From Intestinibacillus sp. Marseille-P6563 (lineage in GTDB: Bacteria; Bacillota; Clostridia; Oscillospirales; Butyricicoccaceae): DNA of 64,000 bases. Within the stretch, counting starts at the first letter, position 1, and each line of letters begins with the position of its first letter. A model generated the notes under the pieces. That model was given only the letters and a program-made list of their open reading frames with translations. It had not been told where the DNA came from and made no database searches. The DNA is taken from assembly GCF_900604335.1 (NCBI RefSeq), contig NZ_UWOD01000001.1:932521-996520 (forward strand), written 5' to 3'. Shown here piece by piece: positions 17,032-25,200 of this stretch. Position numbers and translations under genes: made by a program.

Positions 17032-18525
17032 TTATTCGTCTTCGAAATCGAAGAAATTGTCGTATTGTTCGCCCATATACCAGATATGGTTCTTGACCTT
17101 CAGGTATTCAAGCAGGCCTTCCACACCGTCTTCCCGGCCCAGGCCGCTGTTGCGGTTGCCGCCAAACGGCGTTTCGATGTTGGACTTGGTTGCGCAGTTC
17201 ATCCACATCGTGCCCGCATCGACCTTTTCGGCCAGCCAGTACATCTTGCGGATGTTCTCGGTGAAGATGGATGCGCCCAGTGCAAAGCGGGTGGCATTGG
17301 CCAGTTCGACCGCTTCGTCCAGTGTCTTGTAGCGGGTCACAGCCAGCACAGGACCGAACACTTCCTCCTGGAACAGTTCCATGTCGGGCGTAACATTTTC
17401 GATGATGGTGGGCGCATAGAAGCAGCCCTTGTCATACGGCGCTTCGGTCAGCATATGGCCACCGCAGGCCAGCTTGCCGCCCGCTGCCAGTGCACGCTCG
17501 ACAAAACCATGCACGGTCTTGCGGTGGTCGGCGCTGATGAGCGAACCCATCTGGGTGTCGTCATTCAGGCAGTCGCCGATCTTGATCTTCTGCACGCGGC
17601 GCACCAGTTTTTCCATAAATTCATCGTAAATCGCGTCGTTGAGCAGCAGGCGCGAGGTGGAAACACAAACTTCGCCCTGGTTCATGCAGAAGCCCAGAAT
17701 CACCGAATTGAGCGCGCCGTTCATATCGCAGTCGGGCTCGACGATGATCGGGCTCTTGCCGCCTAGCTCGAGCGACAGGGGCTTAATGCGCTTGGCCTGC
17801 GAAGAAGCAGCCATCAGACGGCGGCCGACTTCTTCCGAACCGGTCAGCGCGACCATAGCGACCTCATCGCTGGCCAGCAGTTCTTCGCCGACGACACCGC
17901 CCGAACCAGATACAATGTTATATACACCAGCCGGCACGCCCGCTTCCAGGAAGACCTCGGCCAACATCTGGCTGGTCACCGGGGTCAGGGTCGCAGCCTT
18001 GCAGACCACCGTATTGCCAGCAGCCAGGGCGGCAGCAATTGAACGGGTCAGCAGATGGATGGGGAAATTCCAAGGTGCAATGCTGCCAACGACGCCGTAC
18101 GGCTCATAGGTGGTGTAGTCAAACAGCGGCTGGCCGGGCACCGGGATGACCTTGCCGTTGAGCGCCTTCATGTTGTCCGCATGGAAGTGAAAGGCGCGGA
18201 TGGCCAGCGGGATATCGATCGTGCGGGTCTCGCGGATGGGCTTGCCGGTGTCCATGGCTTCCCAGCGGGCAAATTCCTCCAGACGATCCTGCAAAATGTC
18301 GGCTACGCGGTGCAGGTACTGGCCGCGGGTTTCGACATCCAGCCCCGACCAGCAGCCCGAGCGGAACGCTGCATCAGCTGCGGCAATGGCCTTGCGAGTG
18401 TCTGCTGCCGAGCCATAAGCCATTTCGGCAATCGGCTCGCCCGTGCAGGGGTTATAAGTGAGGAAGGTCTTTCCGTTTTCGGCGTCGACCCATTCGTTGT
18501 TGATAAACAGCTTGAACTTTTTCAT
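17032..18525 (-). CDS. NAD(P)-dependent aldehyde dehydrogenase, GRE cluster
   Basis: A 497-residue classical ALDH of normal length. General base Glu253 (LSLELGGKSP) and nucleophile Cys287 (NQGEVCVST) are both present, along with the cofactor motif PWNFP. It is closest in feel to betaine/4-hydroxy-aldehyde dehydrogenases that release a free acid, not the CoA-acylating type. Last gene of the symporter-GRE-activase-ALDH operon, so it probably oxidises the aldehyde made by the GRE; the acid would then go to the CoA-transferase of the neighbouring operon. Substrate unknown. ATG at 18525 with GGGAAA upstream. Confidence 0.85.
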   Translation of the reverse strand: MKKFKLFINNEWVDAENGKTFLTYNPCTGEPIAEMAYGSAADTRKAIAAADAAFRSGCWSGLDVETRGQYLHRVADILQDRLEEFARWEAMDTGKPIRETRTIDIPLAIRAFHFHADNMKALNGKVIPVPGQPLFDYTTYEPYGVVGSIAPWNFPIHLLTRSIAAALAAGNTVVCKAATLTPVTSQMLAEVFLEAGVPAGVYNIVSGSGGVVGEELLASDEVAMVALTGSEEVGRRLMAASSQAKRIKPLSLELGGKSPIIVEPDCDMNGALNSVILGFCMNQGEVCVSTSRLLLNDAIYDEFMEKLVRRVQKIKIGDCLNDDTQMGSLISADHRKTVHGFVERALAAGGKLACGGHMLTEAPYDKGCFYAPTIIENVTPDMELFQEEVFGPVLAVTRYKTLDEAVELANATRFALGASIFTENIRKMYWLAEKVDAGTMWMNCATKSNIETPFGGNRNSGLGREDGVEGLLEYLKVKNHIWYMGEQYDNFFDFEDE

Positions 18526-18582
18526 AACTCGTTTCCCTTCTGAATCTGGTATCGCCGCCCTGCCGGCGGCCCTGCTGGACGG

Positions 18583-19506
18583 TCAGCCGGCCGCAGTCGC
18601 GTCCCAGCCGCCGATGTTGACGTCAAACCCATACTGCTGCACCACACGGGCATGCTTTTCGGCATATTCCGCGCTGCACTCGGCCATATCGGCCAATTCG
18701 TACGGGGTATCGGATAGAATATATTTCGAGGAGCCGATCTGATGGAACGGCATGATATGTACTTTTTTAAGGCCCGCAAATCCGCTTAAATATTGCATCA
18801 TCCGTTCAAATTCCGCGCCGTCGTTGACGCCAGGAATGAGCGGGATGCGGATGATGACCGTTTTGCCCATGTCGTGCAGCATTTGCAGGTTGCGCTTGAT
18901 GGGCTCATTGCTCTGCGCGGTCCACTTCATGTGAACTTCTTCGGTATAGGCCTTGAAATCATACAGGAACAAATCGGTGTATTTGGCAAGGCGCATCATG
19001 GTGTTCGGCGCGCAGAATCCGCAGGTTTCCAGCGCCGTATGCACCCCCGATTCCTTGAGCCGACGCAGCAGCTCGGAGGTAAACGAAGCGTGCATGGTCG
19101 GTTCGCCGCCGCTGAGCGTCACCCCACCGCCGCTGGTGCGGTAAAATACCTGGTCGCGCATGACGGCATCGTATACCTCGTCCACCGACATGCGGCGGCC
19201 GCACAGACTTTTTGCTTCGGTATAGCAGTAATCCACGCATTTGCCGCAGCTGACACACTGGCTGCGGTCAAAATCCAGGCCTTCGGCGGTCAGCCTGCCG
19301 CACTGCTTTTCGCAGTACGGCAGGCAGCGTCCACACGCAACACACTTTTCCTGATCGTAGAGGACGACCGGTTTGGAAGCCAGATTTTCCGGGTTTTGGC
19401 ACCATTTGCAGCGCAGCGGACAGCCCATCAGGAACACAACCGTGCGCAGGCCGGGGCCATCGTGGACACAGCATTTTTGAATGTTGGAAACCAACGCGGT
19501 CGCCAT
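18583..19506 (-). CDS. Glycyl radical enzyme activating enzyme (radical SAM)
   Basis: A 307-residue PflA-family activase. The SAM-binding cluster motif CPLRCKWC lies near residue 30, followed by a ferredoxin-like insert with two more 4Fe-4S motifs (CVACGRCLPYC..C and CVSCGKCVDYC, about residues 54-98), as in activases of dehydratase- and decarboxylase-type GREs. GGEPTM-type SAM contacts follow (LSGGEPTMHASF). It installs the glycyl radical on the GRE encoded 19 bases upstream. The start ATG at 19506 is preceded by GGGAG. The length and the ferredoxin insert exclude a plain pyruvate formate-lyase activase. Confidence 0.92.
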   Translation of the reverse strand: MATALVSNIQKCCVHDGPGLRTVVFLMGCPLRCKWCQNPENLASKPVVLYDQEKCVACGRCLPYCEKQCGRLTAEGLDFDRSQCVSCGKCVDYCYTEAKSLCGRRMSVDEVYDAVMRDQVFYRTSGGGVTLSGGEPTMHASFTSELLRRLKESGVHTALETCGFCAPNTMMRLAKYTDLFLYDFKAYTEEVHMKWTAQSNEPIKRNLQMLHDMGKTVIIRIPLIPGVNDGAEFERMMQYLSGFAGLKKVHIMPFHQIGSSKYILSDTPYELADMAECSAEYAEKHARVVQQYGFDVNIGGWDATAAG

Positions 19507-19525
19507 AGGTCTACACTCCCTGCTT

Positions 19526-21889
19526 TTACTTGATGACAGCGCCCTTGGAGAAACGCTGGATGATGTTTTGCTGCTGAACGGCCGACATGGCGATGAAATA
19601 GGCCGACAGGCCGCCCATACGAACCTTGAGGTTCTTATGCTTTTCGGGATGGACGACCGCATCCTTCAGTTCCTCCACGCTGGTGGTGGTGATGGTGCCG
19701 ATCTGGCCGCCCAGGTCGCAGAACGACCGGATGATGCCTTCCATACGGGTCACACCCGCCTCGCCCAGGTATTCGTTCGAGTTGAGCGAGATGTCCAGCG
19801 GACAGCCGCAGAAATACCGCATCAGGTCCGGACGGGTCGCGCTCTTGATGACTGCCGTTGGGCCGTTGACATCCACACCCGGTGTCGGGGAATAGTTGGG
19901 CGCCAGGGCTTCGCCCGAGCCGCGCCCATCCGGGCTGGCGCTCAGGGTACGGCCCAGAGCCGCATAGTTTTCAAAGGTACCGATGCCGACCGGCAGTTTG
20001 ATCTTATCCTGCTTAAAGCGCCAAGCCACACAGGTGTCTTCGAAGTCCTTCAGAACGCGCGCCAGGATTTCATCGGCGTAATCGTTATCGTTGCCGTACT
20101 TGGGCACCTTGTTGAGGGCCAGCAGGCGCAGTTCGCCATAGCCTTCCCAGTTGTTCTCAATGGCGTTCTTGAAGTCTTCCAGGGTAGCGACCTTGTCTTC
20201 ATAGACCAGCTTTTTGATCGCGCACAGCGAGTCCACTACATTGGACAGGCCGGTGATGAGCAGCAGATGGAAGGTATACGACAAAATGTTGGCTGCCGTC
20301 ATATCGCGGCCCTTTTCGATGCAGCCGTCCATCAAAGTAGACATCAGCGGGTCGGGCGCGATCATTTCGGACATGCCGAGGTTTTCCAGACGGCGGCTTA
20401 CCTGCAAGTCGATCTGGCTGTCAACCTGACGGCAGTAAGCAGCATAGAAGCTTTCGAAGTCCTTCAGGTCTTCGAGTGCGCCGGTATCCACGCCTTCGGT
20501 CTGGCCGGTCATGACGGTCACACCGCGGGTGAATACCCACTCCAGGCAGCGCAGGTTCATAATGTGTGCATAGCTAAAGTAGCTCTTGCCGGGGATGAGG
20601 GTCTCCCAGCAGCCGTCGTTGGAGTAATCACGGGCATCTTCGAGCGGGACGCCGATGTCCACGAACCCCGGGATGATGGCGTCGTCGTTGTAGATGGCCG
20701 GTTCGCCTTCGCAGTGACGCAGGCACAGCGCCAGTTCACGCCACAGGCGGGCGGGCGCCTTGCTCGACACGCGCACCGACAGGGTCGGCATGAGCAGGCC
20801 CATCTCAAAGCGCAGACGCAGCAGCTTGAAGGTCACTTCGTTGGTGCCATCCTCGCCGTCACGGCGCAGGCCGCCGATGATCATATTCATCAGCCAGTCG
20901 TTGCCCGATTGGCCAAAGTTAAAGTTTGCATCGCTGTTGATGCTCTCGTTTTCCTGATAGCTCAGCGCACGGATATCATAACCGCCCGACTCATGGCCGC
21001 CCGATTCCTCGGTGCCGGTCGAGTACGACAGCGGTACGCCTTGCGAGAACAGGCCGAAGTCGTAGTGGTTCTCCCACTTCTTGGTGTCGGTGCAGATACG
21101 CTCGTTGCACTTGGCCAGGAACGAACCGAGCAGGTCGTTGGCGCGCTCGTCGGTCAGACGGCCGGCTGCCACGTCCTTTTCATAGTACGGGAAGATATGC
21201 TGATCGACACGGCCGAGCGGAACATATTCGCCGCCGCTGTTGACCAGCGCATAGGTGAACCAGTAAGCCTGCAAGGCTTCGTGCATGGTTTCGGCGGGCA
21301 GATAGGGTACGCGGCTGCACACGCGGCTGATTTCAAACAGTTCCTTGCGGCGCACCGGATCGGTCTCCTTAGCTGCATCGGCCAGCGCCTGCTGGGAATG
21401 ACGCTCAGCAAACCGGCACACGCCTTCAATCGCGTACAGCATCGCGCGGTATTCGGCGATCGCCTGGGCATCCGGCTCGTCTGCGGCATACTGCTCTTCC
21501 AGCTTGGCCTGGATCTCGTCGATGATGCCGCGGAAGCCTACGTGCAGGACCTTTTCCCAGTGCGGGGGATGATGCCCCCACACCGAGTTTGCATTCATTT
21601 TATATTGTGCCGCGTTCGCCAGTTCCTCTTCGGTGGCGTAGATGGGCAGCACGGTACCGAAACCAACGCTGTTCATATTCGGGTTGCCGACGATCAGTTC
21701 ATCGTCGCGGACATAGGCCGGCAGATGCTCGCCCATGTAGCGGCTGGCCAGGCCCTTGCGCACAACCAGCGGTTCGTCCCGGTTGGTATCGTCCAGGATG
21801 TTGACATCCTTAAAGTACCAGATGCCCGGATCATGATATTCTTTTTCAAACAAACGGGTCTTGATTTTTTCCAGACGCGGTGTAATCAT
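19526..21889 (-). CDS. Glycyl radical enzyme, diol dehydratase/lyase class, substrate unknown
   Basis: A 787-residue GRE of normal length. The thiyl-radical site is Cys427 with Glu429 two residues on (NDGCWETLIPG); this C-x-E pattern marks dehydratase, C-N/C-S lyase and decarboxylase GREs and excludes pyruvate formate-lyase. The radical glycine is Gly760 in VRMGGLSAYF, where Met and Leu replace the usual Val and Tyr/Phe of RVxGY. Tandem HH (106-107) and GGHESGG (297-303) segments are unusual. It is followed by its activase and ALDH and preceded by a sugar-type symporter, so I favour dehydration of a vicinal diol to an aldehyde. No microcompartment genes, no proC and no TMA-type genes are nearby. 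ATG at 21889, AGGAGG 5 bases upstream. Confidence 0.88.
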   Translation of the reverse strand: MITPRLEKIKTRLFEKEYHDPGIWYFKDVNILDDTNRDEPLVVRKGLASRYMGEHLPAYVRDDELIVGNPNMNSVGFGTVLPIYATEEELANAAQYKMNANSVWGHHPPHWEKVLHVGFRGIIDEIQAKLEEQYAADEPDAQAIAEYRAMLYAIEGVCRFAERHSQQALADAAKETDPVRRKELFEISRVCSRVPYLPAETMHEALQAYWFTYALVNSGGEYVPLGRVDQHIFPYYEKDVAAGRLTDERANDLLGSFLAKCNERICTDTKKWENHYDFGLFSQGVPLSYSTGTEESGGHESGGYDIRALSYQENESINSDANFNFGQSGNDWLMNMIIGGLRRDGEDGTNEVTFKLLRLRFEMGLLMPTLSVRVSSKAPARLWRELALCLRHCEGEPAIYNDDAIIPGFVDIGVPLEDARDYSNDGCWETLIPGKSYFSYAHIMNLRCLEWVFTRGVTVMTGQTEGVDTGALEDLKDFESFYAAYCRQVDSQIDLQVSRRLENLGMSEMIAPDPLMSTLMDGCIEKGRDMTAANILSYTFHLLLITGLSNVVDSLCAIKKLVYEDKVATLEDFKNAIENNWEGYGELRLLALNKVPKYGNDNDYADEILARVLKDFEDTCVAWRFKQDKIKLPVGIGTFENYAALGRTLSASPDGRGSGEALAPNYSPTPGVDVNGPTAVIKSATRPDLMRYFCGCPLDISLNSNEYLGEAGVTRMEGIIRSFCDLGGQIGTITTTSVEELKDAVVHPEKHKNLKVRMGGLSAYFIAMSAVQQQNIIQRFSKGAVIK

Positions 21890-21931
21890 AGTTCCTCCTG
21901 TCTTCCGCTGCCTTTTGCGGACATTCTTTCA

Positions 21932-23704
21932 TCAGCCAACTTCGTAATCGGCCTTGGTTTTTGCAGCTTTTACGGTTTCTTCGCCTTCGTCCTGATAAAT
22001 CGCACGGTCAAAGCGAGCCATGAACTTCTTGAACAGATAACCGACCGCACAGGTGATGGCAACGCCAACAACCATCCATACGCCAGTCATCATGTCTGCG
22101 CCGCCTTCCTGTGCAAAGCCGATCGGAGAAAGTGCAACATAGGTCAGGACAACGCCGCACATAATCGCGGTGCCGACTTCATAACGGTACTTCCAGGGCT
22201 GGATGGAAACCACATTGTTGCGCTTGGTTTCGAATACCTTGTCGGTGGGCTTGACCTTGCCCATGATCCACATGAAGACACAGCAGATAACGAACATAGC
22301 GCCCGAAACGTGCAGATAGTAGATCGGCAGGTCCATGAAGAAGGTGGTATAGCCGTAAACGGCGATGAATACGATCAGAGAGACCTTGGCGGCAATCGCC
22401 GGGGTCTTTTTGTTGAGGTAACCCATGACCATGATGGTGAAGATCGGCACATTGAACAGGCCGTTGAGCTTCTGGAACATCGCGTAGAGGCCATCGGGTG
22501 CGTACATAATCATCGGGGCAACGATCATCGAGCCAACGCCAACGATCAGGCCGCAGATCTTACCAACGCGAACAACCTGTGCTTCCGGAACCGGCTTGCC
22601 GTCCTTGGTCTTGCCGTGGTACAGGTTCATCGCAAACAGGGTGCAAACGCTGTTGAGGGTGCCGTTGAAGGTGGACAGGATCGCGCCGAACATCGCAGCA
22701 ACAAACAGGCCGATCAGCGGCTTGGGCAGTACGCCATTAACCAGGGTCGCGTAAGTCAGGTCGCTGTTTTCGATGGTGCCTGCGCCGTAGAGGTGGAAGG
22801 CAATGATGCCCGGGAACATCAGAACGATCGGGGTGAGCAGCTTGAGGAAGCCGGCAAACAGAACGCCCTTCTGGCCTTCTTTCAGGTTCTTCGCGCCCAG
22901 AGCACGCTGGATGATTGCCTGATCCATGCCCCAGTAATAAATCAGTACGGGCATCAGGCCAGTGAACATGGTGGAGAACGGCAGCAGATCGGATTCACTG
23001 CCAATGGAGTTGAGCTTTTCGGGTGCGCTGTTCAAAATGGTGGTCATTGCAGCGCCCATATCGCCATCGCCCAGGACCAGCAGGCCGAAGATCGGAACCA
23101 GCAGACCGCCGATGACCAGCAGTATGCCGTTCAAGGTATCCGCGGTGGCAACCATCTTCAGGCCGCCGAACAGTGCATAGACGATGCCGATAGCGCCGAT
23201 GAGCAGAACCATCGCCCAGACGCCCTGCGCATAGGTCAGGCCGAACAGACCCGGGATGTCAAAAATCTGATTGAGGGTGATCGCGCCTGCATACAGGCAG
23301 ATCGGCAAGGTGTTGCAGATGTAGCAGATGATAAACAGGATCGATACCCATTTTTTCACGGTTTTATCATAACGTTCTTCCAGGAAATCGGGGATGGTGG
23401 CAAAGCCGCGGCGTAGATAGCGCGGTAGCAAAATCACCGCAACGACAACCAGCGCGATGGCGCAAGGCGTTTCCCAGCCGATCTCGGCCATGTTGTAGCG
23501 GTAGGTGTTGCCGGTCATGCCGACGAAGTTGGTCGCACTCAGGTTACACAGCAGCAGCGATGCGCCGATGACGCCGCCGGTCAGGCTGCGGCCGCCCAGG
23601 AAGTAGCCGTCGCTGGTGTCGCGCGCCACTTTGCGGGCCTGGTAAAAGGAAAATAGCGTGATCAGCAAGGTAATGCCGAGAAAGCTCGTCAAAATAACTC
23701 CCAT
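21932..23704 (-). CDS. Sodium:solute symporter, SGLT-like (SSS family)
   Basis: A 590-residue, about 14-helix transporter. The order and motifs (YFLGGRSLTGGVIGASLLLCNLSA region, GMTGNTYRYNMAEIGWE, YALFGGLKMVATADTLNG, YYWGMDQAIIQRALGAKN) resemble vSGLT/YidK sugar symporters more than proline or pantothenate carriers. It likely brings in the substrate of the GRE pathway unphosphorylated, which fits the lack of any kinase in the cluster. First gene of its operon. ATG at 23704 with GGGATT upstream; regulator boxes lie in its leader. Confidence 0.88.
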   Translation of the reverse strand: MGVILTSFLGITLLITLFSFYQARKVARDTSDGYFLGGRSLTGGVIGASLLLCNLSATNFVGMTGNTYRYNMAEIGWETPCAIALVVVAVILLPRYLRRGFATIPDFLEERYDKTVKKWVSILFIICYICNTLPICLYAGAITLNQIFDIPGLFGLTYAQGVWAMVLLIGAIGIVYALFGGLKMVATADTLNGILLVIGGLLVPIFGLLVLGDGDMGAAMTTILNSAPEKLNSIGSESDLLPFSTMFTGLMPVLIYYWGMDQAIIQRALGAKNLKEGQKGVLFAGFLKLLTPIVLMFPGIIAFHLYGAGTIENSDLTYATLVNGVLPKPLIGLFVAAMFGAILSTFNGTLNSVCTLFAMNLYHGKTKDGKPVPEAQVVRVGKICGLIVGVGSMIVAPMIMYAPDGLYAMFQKLNGLFNVPIFTIMVMGYLNKKTPAIAAKVSLIVFIAVYGYTTFFMDLPIYYLHVSGAMFVICCVFMWIMGKVKPTDKVFETKRNNVVSIQPWKYRYEVGTAIMCGVVLTYVALSPIGFAQEGGADMMTGVWMVVGVAITCAVGYLFKKFMARFDRAIYQDEGEETVKAAKTKADYEVG

Positions 23705-23886
23705 AATAATCCCTTTCTGTATACAACAATTCTCTTTTCTCTGTACTAATCTCCGTAAAAGTCGACGTATTTAATAAATTGTATACACAAAGGTATACAA
23801 TTATATTAAAATACTCAATGCATAAAATCAACCGTAATGTTTTACAAAACAAATATTTGTTTCCTATGCACTTTGCTTAGGGGTTT
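23705..23886 (-). promoter_or_regulatory. Control region of the symporter-GRE operon
   Basis: A 182-bp AT-rich gap after the CoA-transferase gene. It contains TGTATACA at 23718-23725, TTGTATACAC at 23779-23788 and GGTATACAA at 23792-23800; the last two GTATAC cores are 12 bp apart. These match the ATTGTATACAAT boxes elsewhere in the cluster and are probably FCD-GntR operators. A perfect 16-bp palindrome, AAACAAATATTTGTTT, is at 23847-23862. A TTGTAT...TTATTA promoter with 17-bp spacing can be drawn across the paired boxes, weakly. Confidence 0.65.
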
Positions 23887-25191
23887 TCAGCCCGCCCATT
23901 TCTGGTGGAAGCGCTGTTCGTAAGCTTCCATGAGCTGCGGCCGAAAATCGGGATGCGCAATGTGAATCAGGGCCTGCGCACGCTCGCGCAGCGTTTTGCC
24001 CTTGAGGTCTGCCACACCGTATTCGGTGACGATGTATTCGACATCCATCCGGTTGGTGGTGACGGCAGCGCCTTCATCCAGCACGGGCACGATCTTGGAG
24101 ATGCGTCCATGGGCTGCGGTGGAACCGACCGCGATGATCGACCGTCCCCCCTTGGACAGTGCCGCACCGCGGATGAAATCCACCTGGCCGCCGACTGCGC
24201 TGATCTGCCGCAGGCCGACCGACTCCGAGCAGACCTGACCGGTCAGGTCGATCTGTACACACGAGTTGATCGATACCATATTATCGTTGCGGCCAATGAC
24301 CAGCGGATTGTTGACATAATCGACCGGAGCCATGTAAACGCTCGGGTTGTCGTTGACGAAATCATACAGCCGCTTGGTGCCCATCAGGAAGGTCGCCACA
24401 TGCTTGCCGGTGTGCAGGTTCTTATGGCGTCCGTTGATGTTGCCATTGCGGATGAGATCGACCGCGCCATCCGAGAACATCTCGGCATGCAGGCCCAGAT
24501 CGTTCTTATCGCCCAGACTCATCAGCACCGCATCCGGCAGGGCGCCGATGCCAAGCTGCAAGCAGTCGCCGTCGCGAATGAGCGAAGCACAGTGTCGGCC
24601 GATCTCGCGTTCGATGGGACCGATCTGTGCGGGCTGCAATTCGATGAGCGGCTGATCGTGTTCAACGATGGCGGTCAGGTCGGTCACGTGCAGGAAGCAG
24701 TCGCCGTGGCAGCGCGGCATGTGCCGGTTGACCTGGGCGATGACCGTTTTGGCTGCCAGCGCACCGGCCAACGTATAGTCGACCGAAACGCCGAGCGAAC
24801 AGTTGCCTTCCTCATCGGGTGGGCTGACCATAATCATGGCCACATCGGGCTGCAGGCTGGTGCGCAGCAGCTCGGGCACCAGATGAAAATAACAAGGGGT
24901 GAAGTCGGCGCGTCCCTGCTCGACCGCGCCGCGGGCAGCGCCGCCAACAAACAGCGAGTTGTGGCGGAAGTGCCCCTGCATGCGTTCGGTCAGGTATTCG
25001 CCCTTGCCCATGAGCACCATGTGCAGCAGTTCCACATCGTGCAGCTGGTCAGCATTGGCAACCAGGGCGTCGACCAGCGCGGTCGGTTCCCCGACCGCGT
25101 GGCCAATCGAAACCACGTTGCCCGACCGCACCAGCTGAATCGCCTCTGCGGCGCTCATGCGGTGTTTTTGATAGTATTCTTTCCAGCTCAT
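23887..25191 (-). CDS. Acyl-CoA:carboxylate CoA-transferase (4-hydroxybutyrate CoA-transferase family)
   Basis: A 434-residue class I CoA-transferase of the AbfT/Cat2/acetyl-CoA hydrolase family. Catalytic Glu237 lies in GLHAEMFSDG and the CoA-binding loop in VGGQVDFIRGA. Known relatives move CoA from acetyl- or butyryl-CoA to 4-hydroxybutyrate. It follows 4-hydroxybutyryl-CoA dehydratase by 9 bases, which supports a 4-hydroxyacyl substrate. I start at ATG 25191, 6 bases after GAGGG; the ATG at 25197 touches that site. Last gene of the first cluster operon. Confidence 0.88.
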   Translation of the reverse strand: MSWKEYYQKHRMSAAEAIQLVRSGNVVSIGHAVGEPTALVDALVANADQLHDVELLHMVLMGKGEYLTERMQGHFRHNSLFVGGAARGAVEQGRADFTPCYFHLVPELLRTSLQPDVAMIMVSPPDEEGNCSLGVSVDYTLAGALAAKTVIAQVNRHMPRCHGDCFLHVTDLTAIVEHDQPLIELQPAQIGPIEREIGRHCASLIRDGDCLQLGIGALPDAVLMSLGDKNDLGLHAEMFSDGAVDLIRNGNINGRHKNLHTGKHVATFLMGTKRLYDFVNDNPSVYMAPVDYVNNPLVIGRNDNMVSINSCVQIDLTGQVCSESVGLRQISAVGGQVDFIRGAALSKGGRSIIAVGSTAAHGRISKIVPVLDEGAAVTTNRMDVEYIVTEYGVADLKGKTLRERAQALIHIAHPDFRPQLMEAYEQRFHQKWAG

Positions 25192-25200
25192 AGCCATCCC

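Noticed and set aside
19526-21889. Choline trimethylamine-lyase, hydroxyproline dehydratase or isethionate lyase as the GRE function
   Set aside because: No microcompartment or cut genes, no proC, and no sulfite-handling genes nearby; Trp after the active Cys differs from these families. Not formally excluded.
19481-23416. A 1311-codon open frame on the plus strand opposite the GRE and symporter genes
   Set aside because: It is antisense to two clearly recognised proteins, has no ribosome site and no family motif; GC-rich genes commonly leave the opposite strand open.
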